DNA from: a virus
Direction: 5' to 3' (one strand)
IMG/VR virus record: IMGVR_UViG_3300031830_000098
Span: 1 to 22,905 of that record
DNA: 22,905 bases
A model generated the notes under the pieces. It had not been told where the DNA came from and did no database searches. It was given only the letters and a program-made list of their open reading frames with translations. The translations under genes and the position numbers were made by a program. Positions 13,839 through 21,166 of this stretch are shown one piece after another. Positions within the stretch are counted from its first letter, which is position 1, and every line of letters begins with the position of its first letter.

Positions 13839-14195
13839 ATGAGCCTGACATTTGCCGAGACGCCGAGAGGGACGCCCGCGGCTCTGCGGGCCGACTCCCA
13901 GGGCCGGCTGGATGCAAGCTGGGACTACACACTTGTCAGCGCCACCGGCACGGTGCACACCGGCCCCTGCGTGGTGGCTGGATTTACCCCGGTGGGTCTA
14001 CTCTCGCCGATATACCTGAGACTCCAGGACGGGACTGGACCGGCCGGGCAGATATTGTGGGAAGAAGAGATCCCGCAATTCCAAAACGGCCGATTCTTTC
14101 AGCCGTTCCCGCCCGGGGGCGCGCGGCTGCAAAACGGGCTGTACGTGCAGCTGACCGGGACCGGGTCAGTGCTGATCTGGTTGCGGCGGGGCTGA
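13839..14195 (+). CDS. Hypothetical beta-rich virion protein
   Basis: A 118-residue protein starting MSLTFAETPRGTPAALRADS. It is beta-strand-rich, with short segments such as WDYTLVSATGTVHTGPCVVA and a terminal LQNGLYVQLTGTGSVLIWLR. I recognise no family; the composition resembles small head or neck structural proteins. It starts 5 bases after the head morphogenesis gene, with GGAG upstream, and stops just before the connector gene (14197), so it belongs to the head-tail operon. Confidence 0.6.
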   Translation: MSLTFAETPRGTPAALRADSQGRLDASWDYTLVSATGTVHTGPCVVAGFTPVGLLSPIYLRLQDGTGPAGQILWEEEIPQFQNGRFFQPFPPGGARLQNGLYVQLTGTGSVLIWLRRG

Positions 14196-14196
14196 C

Positions 14197-14835
14197 ATGG
14201 ACATCGCTCTCAGGGCGCGGCAGATCCTGTCTGATGAGGCCGGGGAGGAGGCGGAGCGCCTGGCAAGCGCGGAGGTGTACGCGGCGAGCGTGGCCGGTGC
14301 GCTGCTCGAGCTCTCCCGCCTTCGGCCGCGCGTGGCACAGGCAGAGCTGGAGCTGGAGGCGGGGCCGGACCAGCCCTATCCGCCCGGCTGGGATTCAGGG
14401 ATCAGCAGCCTGATCAGCGTCGAGTTTCCTCCGGGCAGCCGCAGGCCGCGGCTGCTTGCCGCCTCGAGCCTGCTCACCGGCCCGGACGGGTGGCGGATCC
14501 TCGGCAGGGCCTACGGGCCCGGGGATCGCGCCGTGTTGACCTTCACCCTGCCCTGGACCCAGGCCTCGATCCCGGACAGCCTTGCCGAGGCTGCGGCGCA
14601 TCTGGCGGCATCGCTTGTGGCGCAGGCCGTGGCGGCGCGCTTCGGACGTAGCAACGCGCCCGCCATCCCGGCCGACAGCGTGAACTACCGCGAGAAGGCC
14701 GACGTCTGGCGCGAACTCTCCGCCCACCTGCGCAGGCGGGGTCTTGCGATTGCGGGGGCAGGGGCGGACGCGCAGGGCAACGCCACCCATTCCCCCGCGG
14801 CGCGCCATACGGACTGGGGGTGGCCGCAGCTGTGA
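14197..14835 (+). CDS. Probable head-tail connector protein
   Basis: A 212-residue protein. The N-terminal half is helical (LRARQILSDEAGEEAERLAS, VAGALLELSRLRPRVAQAEL). The second half has a strand-rich part and then SLAEAAAHLAASLVAQAVAA followed by SVNYREKADVWRELSAHLRR, a pattern seen in adaptor proteins that join the portal to the tail. Position between the head morphogenesis protein and a gp10-like neck protein fits a gp6-type adaptor. The assignment rests mainly on gene order; the sequence is not a clear family match. It overlaps the next gene by GTGA. Confidence 0.5.
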   Translation: MDIALRARQILSDEAGEEAERLASAEVYAASVAGALLELSRLRPRVAQAELELEAGPDQPYPPGWDSGISSLISVEFPPGSRRPRLLAASSLLTGPDGWRILGRAYGPGDRAVLTFTLPWTQASIPDSLAEAAAHLAASLVAQAVAARFGRSNAPAIPADSVNYREKADVWRELSAHLRRRGLAIAGAGADAQGNATHSPAARHTDWGWPQL

Positions 14836-15386
14836 GGATCTGGCAGGACATCGGCGCGCCGTACGCGCTTCATATGGAGGCTGAATCAGGCTCGCTCTCC
14901 CAACTGAATGGTTTTCTTGCGCGCCTTCGCGCCGGAATGGGACCGCAGGCGGCGCGGATCGTGGAGCAGGCCATGGCGAAGGCGACCGAGCAGCTGCGGA
15001 CCGTCGCCTTTGAGCAAACCCCGGTCGGCGCGACGGCTTTCCTGCGCGACACAATCGGCGCGCAGGTGAGCGTGCAGTCGCAGGAGCCGGTGGACGTGAG
15101 CGGTTATGTCTGGTGGCAGGCCGGCTATGCCCCGGTGGTCGAGTACGGGAGCCGGCCGCACTGGCCGCCGGTCGGCCCGCTCATTCACTGGGTGGAGCGC
15201 AAGCTGCATGTGCCGCCTGGGGAGTCGTACGGGGTGGCGCGCCGGATCCAGTTCGCGATCGCCCGCCGGGGCACAAGGGCGCAGGAGTTCGCGCAGCGCA
15301 GCCTCTCGCTGGCCCAGCCCCTCATCGAGCGCGCTTTCCGTGAGGCGGCGGACCGGCTGGCGCGCCTGATCTCCGGAGGCGCCTGA
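14832..15386 (+). CDS. HK97 gp10-like neck/tail-completion protein
   Basis: A 184-residue protein with the gp10-like core: ARIVEQAMAKATEQLRTVAF, EQTPVGATAFLRDTIGAQVS, then YAPVVEYGSRPHWPPVGPLI followed by HWVERKL, the usual Y-x-x-xVEYG(S/T) turn and following helix, and a helical C-terminus that ends ADRLARLISGGA. These proteins form part of the head-tail joining region. GTG 14832 overlaps the upstream stop as GTGA and is preferred; GTG 14820 in frame is possible. It ends one base before the next ATG. Confidence 0.8.
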   Translation: MRIWQDIGAPYALHMEAESGSLSQLNGFLARLRAGMGPQAARIVEQAMAKATEQLRTVAFEQTPVGATAFLRDTIGAQVSVQSQEPVDVSGYVWWQAGYAPVVEYGSRPHWPPVGPLIHWVERKLHVPPGESYGVARRIQFAIARRGTRAQEFAQRSLSLAQPLIERAFREAADRLARLISGGA

Positions 15387-15387
15387 G

Positions 15388-15891
15388 ATGCCTTTCGGTG
15401 ACCCCACGTTCAAGAGTGACAGCCAGATCCGGGCGCTGATCCGCGATATGGTCCTGTCAATCCCGGGCGCGGGCGACTGGATGGATGTGTGGGGGCGGAC
15501 CCCCGCCTGGATGAATGCGCGGCGGGCCGCCGGGCGCCCCTGGTGGAACATCCGGCGCGCAAGCGTATCCGAGGCCTGGCCGGACCGGGCCATCAACGAC
15601 TTTCAGGGCCCGGAGGCCATCCAGACCAGCCGGTACGTGCTGGAGCTGAAAATGCCCTGGTCCATCGATCCCGGGCGCGAGAGTGAGCCGCGATTCGAGG
15701 CGCTTGTGGACGCGGTCCTTGCGAAGTTCCGCGATGAGGCGAACCTGGACGGCGCGGTCTGGGAGGCAAGCCTGCTGAGCGTGGACGGGGGCGAGACGGG
15801 TTTTGTGCTGGTGCGCCGCGGCGACGACATGCTGACGGCGCATCTGGCGCGCTTCGAGATAACGATCACGCAGATCATTACGAGGAGCTGA
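15388..15891 (+). CDS. Probable tail terminator (tail-completion) protein
   Basis: A 167-residue protein placed between the gp10-like protein and the tail tube, where tail terminators normally sit. It shows alpha/beta features of that group: an N-terminal helix (SQIRALIRDMVLSIPGAGDW), strands SRYVLELKMPWSIDP, a helix with FEALVDAVLAKFRDEANLDG, and a C-terminal strand LARFEITITQIITR. Terminators cap the tail tube and set its joining end. GGAGG sits about 10 bases before the ATG. The sequence alone does not prove the family; gene order carries weight. Confidence 0.6.
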   Translation: MPFGDPTFKSDSQIRALIRDMVLSIPGAGDWMDVWGRTPAWMNARRAAGRPWWNIRRASVSEAWPDRAINDFQGPEAIQTSRYVLELKMPWSIDPGRESEPRFEALVDAVLAKFRDEANLDGAVWEASLLSVDGGETGFVLVRRGDDMLTAHLARFEITITQIITRS

Positions 15892-15892
15892 C

Positions 15893-16285
15893 ATGGCAGC
15901 GAAAGACAGGATCGTAGGCGAGCTCGCGATTCTCACCATCGGGACCCACCAGCTGGCCGCCGTGGTTCGGGAGGCCACCGTCGAGATCGGCATGCGCACC
16001 GTGGACAACACCGCCATCAACGACGCCGCCGAGTGGCCGCTCGGCGTCCGCAAGTACGGCACCATCACGGCCACATGCCTGCCGGAGGTCGCGACACTGG
16101 ACGCGCTCAACCTGGTGGCGGAGGCCGGGGAGTTCAACTTTACCTTCAAACCGACCGGGAAGACGGGCGGGAAGACAATGAGCGGCAAATGCCTCGTCAC
16201 ACGGTGGTCCTATAACGCGACCGATCAGCCGACCCTGACGCTTGAGGCGCAGATTCAGGGCGCTGTGACCTGGGGGGCGACCTGA
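15893..16285 (+). CDS. Major tail (tube) protein
   Basis: A 130-residue beta-rich protein: GELAILTIGTHQLAAVVREA, TVEIGMRTVDNTAINDAAEW, YGTITATCLPEVATLDALNL, then FNFTFKPTGKTGGKTMSGKC and a C-terminal TLTLEAQIQGAVTW. The single helix among strands is the plan of tail-tube proteins that polymerise into the siphovirus tube. GAGGAG precedes the ATG and it is followed by the chaperone gene through a one-base TGATG overlap, the usual order tube, chaperone, tape measure. Confidence 0.75.
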   Translation: MAAKDRIVGELAILTIGTHQLAAVVREATVEIGMRTVDNTAINDAAEWPLGVRKYGTITATCLPEVATLDALNLVAEAGEFNFTFKPTGKTGGKTMSGKCLVTRWSYNATDQPTLTLEAQIQGAVTWGAT

Positions 16286-16701
16286 TGGCTGACCGCCTGA
16301 CACCCGAAGCGCTGGATGCGCTTGAGTATGCGGATGAGCCGGTCGAGGCCGTGATCCGTGGGCAGGGGCGGGAGTACTCCGTCCGGATCCGTCCGGCCAC
16401 AAGCTACAGCGTACGCGCACCCATTTCGACGGAGGCGGACGCGCGGACGCGCTATTTCGCGGCGAACGACCTTGAGCTGCCCGGCGGCAGGACGGTGCGC
16501 CCGGACCGGACCCTGGTCTTCTGGAGCACCGTGATGGAGCACCGGGTGTCCGAGCCGAAGATGGAGTTCGCGCGCTGGGTGGAGCTGGCGGAAAAGGACG
16601 CCAGCCTCTGGTTTTCCGTCGTAGACGCGATCTGCCGGCTGGACGGTCTGGATGTTGAGGAGCTCGACCGCCTAAAAGCGGATGGCGCCGGCGGGCCGTG
16701 A
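16285..16701 (+). CDS. Tail assembly chaperone
   Basis: A 138-residue protein between tail tube and tape measure, the standard position for the G-type chaperone. It has strands (EAVIRGQGREYSVRIRPATS), then helices (EFARWVELAEKDASLWFSVV, DAICRLDGLDVEELDRLKAD). A CCTAAAAG stretch at 16671-16678 lies shortly before its stop, and the -1 frame is open from there into the next small gene, so a frameshifted long form is possible. Otherwise the GTGA overlap would couple the two genes. Confidence 0.7.
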   Translation: MADRLTPEALDALEYADEPVEAVIRGQGREYSVRIRPATSYSVRAPISTEADARTRYFAANDLELPGGRTVRPDRTLVFWSTVMEHRVSEPKMEFARWVELAEKDASLWFSVVDAICRLDGLDVEELDRLKADGAGGP

Positions 16702-16880
16702 CCAGAGACGGCCGGCAATGGTGGGCCGTGCCGCTCGACCGGCGCCTGGTTGAGATGAGCGGGCGGTGGCTCGGGACGCATCCGGCATTTGCGCCGCTGC
16801 CGAAATGGGCGATGCTCGAGCTTCTCGCCGCCTACGAGCTGCAACTGGAGGAGATCGCCGCGGATGCCGCCGCAAGGTAA
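16698..16880 (+). CDS. Small second tail-assembly chaperone component (T-like)
   Basis: A 60-residue protein read from a GTG overlapping the preceding stop (GTGA), or reached by -1 frameshift as an extension of the chaperone. It contains RRLVEMSGRWLGTHPAFAPL and LPKWAMLELLAAYELQLEEI, ending AADAAAR. The small second open frame between G-type chaperone and tape measure is a hallmark of long-tailed phages. It overlaps the tape measure start by 17 bases. It is too short for independent recognition; the assignment rests on position. Confidence 0.6.
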   Translation: MTRDGRQWWAVPLDRRLVEMSGRWLGTHPAFAPLPKWAMLELLAAYELQLEEIAADAAAR

Positions 16881-18186
16881 CCGCACCATAGAGATCAGCA
16901 TGCGCGCGCGCATGGACGCCTCGCAGGCGCGCGCGGAGCTGGGGCGGCTGGAGCGTGACATGGAGCGCGCGACGCGGCCCCGGCGGCGCGCCGTGGAGAC
17001 GGAGGAGGAGTACCGCCGGCGCGCGGATGCCTATCTCGAGCGGCTGCGCAGGAGTGTTGACCGCCCGTCGCGCCGCGAAGGCATCCCGATCGATCAGGCC
17101 TGGGAGATCGTCCGGGAGGAGGAGCGGAGGCGCCGGGAGCGGGATATCCGCCTGGCCCGGCAGCGCGAGGCGGCGGAGATCCGGTTATACCGGGCGCAGA
17201 CCCGGCTGGTGCGGGCCGCCCAGTACGGGCTGCTGCCGGTGCTGAACGCCCTGACGGCCGGCATGAGCGATATGACACGTGAGGGCGAGCGGGCGATGAG
17301 GCAGCTCTCGCAGCTCAACATGGCCATGGCGGCCATGCAGATGGGCGGCGCCACGATGGCTGTCCCGACGGGCGCCGGCGTGGGTGGCCCGGCGGGCGCC
17401 GGCCTGGGCCGGCTGGGCGGCACCCTGGGGCGGCTGGCCACCAGCCTGGCTGCTATTGGGACGATAGGCGTGATCCTCGTGGCGGCGGCGCAGACTGTGG
17501 CGCAGGCGGTGGATGCCCTGACGCGGAAGATCGAAGAGGAGGCCGAACGCAGGGCGAAGCAAACGGCAGTCGAGTCCCTGCGCGAGGAGGCCGCGCGGAT
17601 CCGGGAGTATCTCAAGAACCCGGTCTACAACCCGTTCATCCCCGGCGTGAACACCCCGGAATACTTCGAGAGCCTCCGGCGTCGTGCGGAGGAGCTGGAG
17701 GCGCGGGCCGAACGGATGGAGCGGGCCGAGCGGATCCAGGAGCGGGGGCGTGCGGCGCGCGCCCGCGCCGAGGCCTTACGACGCGCGCACATGACGCCGG
17801 AGGAAGCGGCGCAGGAGACGGCGCAGGAGCTGCGCGAGGCTGCCGCGGAGCTGCGCGCGGCCGCGCAGGACTTGCTCACCATCGAGAAGGGGAGCGCGAC
17901 CGCCCTCCGGATGCAGGAGCAGGCAAACGACCTGGAGCGGCGGGCGAACGCGCTGCTTGAAGACATCGAGAAGAACACGAAAAGCTGGTCCGAGACGGCG
18001 CTGGAGATCATCGGCGGCGGCTCGCGGCTGGCCCGGCCGCTGTCGCTGTCGGAGCTGCAGGGGCGGCAGCGTGTGGTGCAGGTGAACTTCAGCGGCATCT
18101 CGGATGAGATCGCGGCGGCGCTCGCCGCACGATTCGGCCCGATGATCTACGATATCCTGCGGCAGCTGGGATACCTGCCGGCCTGA
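16864..18186 (+). CDS. Tape measure protein, short
   Basis: A 440-residue helical protein. Long charged helices near the N-terminus (ERAEELEAR-type repeats after an RRRRER-rich stretch), a Met/Ala/Gly-rich hydrophobic middle with a likely membrane-active segment (LATSLAAIGTIGVILVAAAQ, about residues 196-215), then coiled coil rich in Ala/Glu/Arg (ETAQELREAAAELRAAAQDL). This is the plan of tape measure proteins that set tail length and later help DNA cross the cell envelope. Its length is small for the family. ATG 16864 is chosen by GGAGGAG about 12 bases upstream; an earlier in-frame start would overlap the chaperone heavily. It ends GCC TGA inside an inverted repeat shared with the opposing gene. 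Confidence 0.8.
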   Translation: MPPQGNRTIEISMRARMDASQARAELGRLERDMERATRPRRRAVETEEEYRRRADAYLERLRRSVDRPSRREGIPIDQAWEIVREEERRRRERDIRLARQREAAEIRLYRAQTRLVRAAQYGLLPVLNALTAGMSDMTREGERAMRQLSQLNMAMAAMQMGGATMAVPTGAGVGGPAGAGLGRLGGTLGRLATSLAAIGTIGVILVAAAQTVAQAVDALTRKIEEEAERRAKQTAVESLREEAARIREYLKNPVYNPFIPGVNTPEYFESLRRRAEELEARAERMERAERIQERGRAARARAEALRRAHMTPEEAAQETAQELREAAAELRAAAQDLLTIEKGSATALRMQEQANDLERRANALLEDIEKNTKSWSETALEIIGGGSRLARPLSLSELQGRQRVVQVNFSGISDEIAAALAARFGPMIYDILRQLGYLPA

Positions 18187-18206
18187 CCGTGCAAACCTGG
18201 TCAGGC
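18181..18206. terminator. Perfect inverted repeat shared by two converging gene ends
   Basis: GCCTGACC (18181-18188) and GGTCAGGC (18199-18206) form a perfect 8-bp stem around a ten-base loop. Each arm contains the last codon and stop (GCC TGA) of one of the two converging genes. There is no T run on either side, so it may be a weak bidirectional terminator. Confidence 0.5.
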
Positions 18207-18662
18207 TTGAGGCAGCTGGCGGGCGCAGTGGCCGCACACCTTCGCGCCGTCCGGGATGACCATCTGGCACCATGGGCACCGGGGCCGTGGGTCCTGAGCG
18301 CAGGCGGCAAGCAGCCACCCCAGGGGGCCGGAGAGCAGGCTCCAGAAGACGCCGTACCAGAGCCGCCCGCGGCCTGCGCCGATGACCCCGCCGATAACTG
18401 CGGACAGGCCGCACCCGGACAAAGCCGCCAGGACGAGCATCCCGGCCCACGGCGGCACGGACGGATCGAGTGACAGTCCAATCAGAATGGCCAGCGCGAC
18501 AAGGGTCAGTGCAATGGTGGCGAAAAGATAGGTCTCATCCCCGCTCTCCTTCCGGACCCATGGGGGTGGAGGCGGTGGCGGAGGCGGTGGCGGGCACCGG
18601 TGGCGGGTGCCGCCGTAATAGGTTTGGCCGCAGAAACGGCATCGGTGAAGCGTGTATGCCAT
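18201..18662 (-). CDS. Minus-strand membrane protein with zinc ribbons at both ends (moron-like)
   Basis: A 153-residue protein on the opposite strand to everything else. Order: N-terminal MAYTLHRCRFCGQTYYGGTR then HRC (a CxxC plus a lone Cys), eleven prolines in a row, then three hydrophobic segments (about residues 46-66 YLFATIALTLVALAILIGLS, 72-96 MLVLAALSGCGLSAVIGGVI, 102-122 WYGVFWSLLSGPLGWLLAAC) and a C-terminal double-CxxC ribbon, CPWCQMVIPDGAKVCGHC. It should lie in the inner membrane. GGGGAGG stands 5 bases before ATG 18662, and an extended -10 lies upstream. Own promoter, opposite strand and no tail homology fit a moron, possibly used in the lysogen. No function is recognised. Confidence 0.8.
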   Translation of the reverse strand: MAYTLHRCRFCGQTYYGGTRHRCPPPPPPPPPPPWVRKESGDETYLFATIALTLVALAILIGLSLDPSVPPWAGMLVLAALSGCGLSAVIGGVIGAGRGRLWYGVFWSLLSGPLGWLLAACAQDPRPRCPWCQMVIPDGAKVCGHCARQLPQA

Positions 18663-18680
18663 GCGATCCTCCCCGGCTCC

Positions 18681-18689
18681 ATGATAGCA
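18681..18689 (-). promoter_or_regulatory. Extended -10 promoter of the minus-strand gene
   Basis: The minus strand reads TGC TATCAT, matching TGnTATAAT at eight of nine informative positions, 18 bases upstream of the start codon. No -35 is needed for this class. It sits in the 43-base gap between two divergent start codons. Confidence 0.6.
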
Positions 18690-18705
18690 CATTCCGGGAA
18701 CTGAT

Positions 18706-20796
18706 ATGCCGATCGGAAACAGGCTGACAGTCGAACTCGATGTTCCCGGGCGCACCACGGCGCACCCGCCCATGTGGGACGGCTTCGATTTCTCCTGGGC
18801 GCGCGGGACGGCAGGGGAGCAGTGGCCCTCGCCGAACTGGTGGATCTGCCCCCTGACCGGGCACCTGCAGGTCCGGCCCATCCAGATGAGTTCCGCGTGG
18901 GCCACGAGCACGACGGGCGCCTTCGCCCGGCCCCGCAAGAGCGACTGGGACCTGGTGGATGCGGACTGGGCAGAGATCGAGTTCCGGGCCGCCTACGACT
19001 ACTTCCTGCTCTCCCGCGGCACGAATGCCGAGATTTCCACGCGCCGGCGTTTCCTCGAGGGGCAGCCGCTCTGGCTTGAGCTGCGCGCCTTCGCAACCAG
19101 CGGCGACCGCCTGGAGATGGCGCGTGTCACGTTTGGCCAGTACAGGCTGAGCCTGTATTCGACAGGCGAGGCGAAGGTAACCGGCGGCAGCCTGCCGCAG
19201 GAGGGGCGCATCGGCTACATCACGCGCCATCCCCGCGACATCTCCGGGGAGTTCGTGCAGCTCTATATCCAGCCGCTCGGCGACCGGCGCATCTGCTTTT
19301 ACAGCCCATCGCACGAATGGGGCTGGGTGCTGCATGCCGCACTCCACACCGCCGGGCCGCTGAAGATTCAATTTCCGCTGTGCCAGGGCATGGCGCTGGC
19401 GATGCCGGCGGTGTTTCCGGCGGATCCGGTCGAGTTCGTCACCCCGGTGCGCTACCTGCCGGTTGCGCCGCGCCCGTCGCAGGCGCCGGAGATCGGGCTC
19501 GCCGAATGGGACGTGCCTTCCGGCTGCGGCGTGCTTGCAGCCTGCATCGAGGCAGAGAGCGATTCCGGGATCGCGTGGGACGGGACGAAGCGCGCCTACC
19601 GCATCAAGTACGTGATGCTGTCCGGCAGTGAACCGGGGCAGAACCCGGACGGGCGGCCCGGCTGGACACCAACAATCTACGGCGTGAGGATCCGCATGCC
19701 CGGCGAGGGCGTGCAGCGGACGGGCACGCCACTGGATGTGACTGACGACGTGGCGGAGCTCGAGCTGCGCTTCTCAGACGGGCGGCGGGGGGCCGCCGGC
19801 GCGCTGGAGCTTCGGAGCGGCGAGAACTACGGCGGCACCGCTCTGCTGCACAACCGCCTGGTCCGGATCCGCGCGGGGGAAGTGCCCGTGTTCCTGGGGT
19901 TTGCAAACGACCCGGCCCGCACCTTCGGGCAGAACACGCAGGCACGGCGCGCAAGCTGGCAGCTGGAGGGGGTGCTCGCGCTGCGGGCCCGGACCACGCA
20001 GATGCCCGCGCACGCACCCTTCGACGGGGAGGAGCTGGAGGAGGTGGTGCGCTACCTGCTGGGCCTGATCGGCGCAACCGAGGACCAGGACATCGAGCTG
20101 CCGGACCTCTCCGGCCTGAAGATGCCAGCCGGGAGGCGTGGATCACCCGTGTGCCCTGTGGAGGCCGGCCAGACCGTGGAATACTGGCTCGAGCGGATCG
20201 AGTCGCTCTTCGGCTACGCCGTGCAGGAGCGCCCGCGCGGGAACCGGTGGGTGTTCCGCATGTACCATCCATCCGATGATGCGGGCGATCCGGTCAAGAC
20301 GTTTTACCTCAGCGACGCGGAGCGTCAGGCCGCTGCCGCGGCGCGCCATACGCTCGCCTGGAGCTACGAGGAGCGCGCCATGCGCCCCGAGGTGACGACG
20401 CTCGCGGTCGACTACTGCACGCCGGAGGGGGAGCACACCCTGATGCAGGTCATCGACACGGATGCCGAGGACCCGCTGAAACCGGTGAATGAGCGGCCGC
20501 GGAACTGGACCGGTGAGCGCCTGTGGGCGGTGCTCCGTGAAAGCCGCGTCCGCCGCGACGATGACATCCGGCGGATGCTCGCCGCCCTCATCGAGCGCCC
20601 CGGGGTGATGGACCCGGTGCGGATCGCCGTCTGGACGGCCGAGTGGGACCCGGACGTCTGGCCCGGGGACCGGGTGACGGTGCACGGACGCGGGACGTTC
20701 CGCGTGACGGAGGTGTCGGTGCGGGTCGTCAGGGACCATGAGGTGTTCTACCACCGCCCGGCGACCTACACCGGGGAGATGCGCGATGCCGGCTGA
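18706..20796 (+). CDS. Large tail protein, probably distal tail/tail-hub component
   Basis: A 696-residue protein first in the tail-tip group after the tape measure. It is rich in Trp and beta strands (MWDGFDFSWARGTAGEQWPS, WWICPLTGHLQVRPIQMSSA). The C-terminal third reads like a baseplate-hub or tail-associated protein: AGQTVEYWLERIESLFGYAV, then RNRWVFRM-type strands and WDPDVWPGDRVTVHGRGTFR. No enzyme motif is seen. Position after the tape measure is where distal tail and hub proteins lie. The ribosome site is weak (GGGA) and the start lies opposite the moron's promoter. It overlaps the next gene by 11 bases. Family assignment is by position, not firm homology. Confidence 0.6.
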   Translation: MPIGNRLTVELDVPGRTTAHPPMWDGFDFSWARGTAGEQWPSPNWWICPLTGHLQVRPIQMSSAWATSTTGAFARPRKSDWDLVDADWAEIEFRAAYDYFLLSRGTNAEISTRRRFLEGQPLWLELRAFATSGDRLEMARVTFGQYRLSLYSTGEAKVTGGSLPQEGRIGYITRHPRDISGEFVQLYIQPLGDRRICFYSPSHEWGWVLHAALHTAGPLKIQFPLCQGMALAMPAVFPADPVEFVTPVRYLPVAPRPSQAPEIGLAEWDVPSGCGVLAACIEAESDSGIAWDGTKRAYRIKYVMLSGSEPGQNPDGRPGWTPTIYGVRIRMPGEGVQRTGTPLDVTDDVAELELRFSDGRRGAAGALELRSGENYGGTALLHNRLVRIRAGEVPVFLGFANDPARTFGQNTQARRASWQLEGVLALRARTTQMPAHAPFDGEELEEVVRYLLGLIGATEDQDIELPDLSGLKMPAGRRGSPVCPVEAGQTVEYWLERIESLFGYAVQERPRGNRWVFRMYHPSDDAGDPVKTFYLSDAERQAAAAARHTLAWSYEERAMRPEVTTLAVDYCTPEGEHTLMQVIDTDAEDPLKPVNERPRNWTGERLWAVLRESRVRRDDDIRRMLAALIERPGVMDPVRIAVWTAEWDPDVWPGDRVTVHGRGTFRVTEVSVRVVRDHEVFYHRPATYTGEMRDAG

Positions 20797-21166
20797 TCTG
20801 ATCTACCAGCAGGAGCGCCTGCCAGACCTGCCGGACATGAGCGTGCCCCAGATCCCGCTGCCGCGGTGGCAGACGCTTGCTCCTGCCGGGCGGCGGGTGC
20901 TCGCGCTGCGGGACGAGAGCTGGTTTCTCCGGTTGATGCGGGCACGCATGCTGCTCGAGCAGGCGCGCAGGCTCCAGCCCGCTGTGGAGGGCCGCCCCGT
21001 GGACGAGGAGCGGCCCCGTGAGGCCGCCGCGCAGGCCACGAGCCCCGACCCGGCCGATCCGAACAGCCGGGGCTGCCGCGGGCCATATACCCGCGTTCTG
21101 ACCTACACCCGGGCAGAGTTTTTCACCTCTGGAGACCGCGTCACGGATCAGACACCGGTCAGATGA
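20786..21166 (+). CDS. Hypothetical tail-region protein
   Basis: A 126-residue protein starting MPADLIYQQERLPDLPDMSV. One central amphipathic helix (FLRLMRARMLLEQARRLQPA) is followed by a disordered, acidic and Pro-rich linker and a short strand region (PYTRVLTYTRAEFFTSGDRV). I recognise no family. GGGGAG is 7 bases before the ATG, and ATGA joins it to the next gene, so it is in the tail-tip operon and probably a virion or assembly protein. Confidence 0.6.
   Translation: MPADLIYQQERLPDLPDMSVPQIPLPRWQTLAPAGRRVLALRDESWFLRLMRARMLLEQARRLQPAVEGRPVDEERPREAAAQATSPDPADPNSRGCRGPYTRVLTYTRAEFFTSGDRVTDQTPVR

Noticed and set aside
18558-18594. Purine-rich G repeat as a G-quadruplex or regulatory repeat
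   Set aside because: It is explained by eleven proline codons on the minus strand; the G runs are mostly two long.
18201-18938. A longer 245-residue form of the minus-strand gene
   Set aside because: It would overlap the tail gene by over 230 bases, has no ribosome site, and the added part looks like out-of-frame tail coding. ATG 18662 has a strong ribosome site and promoter.
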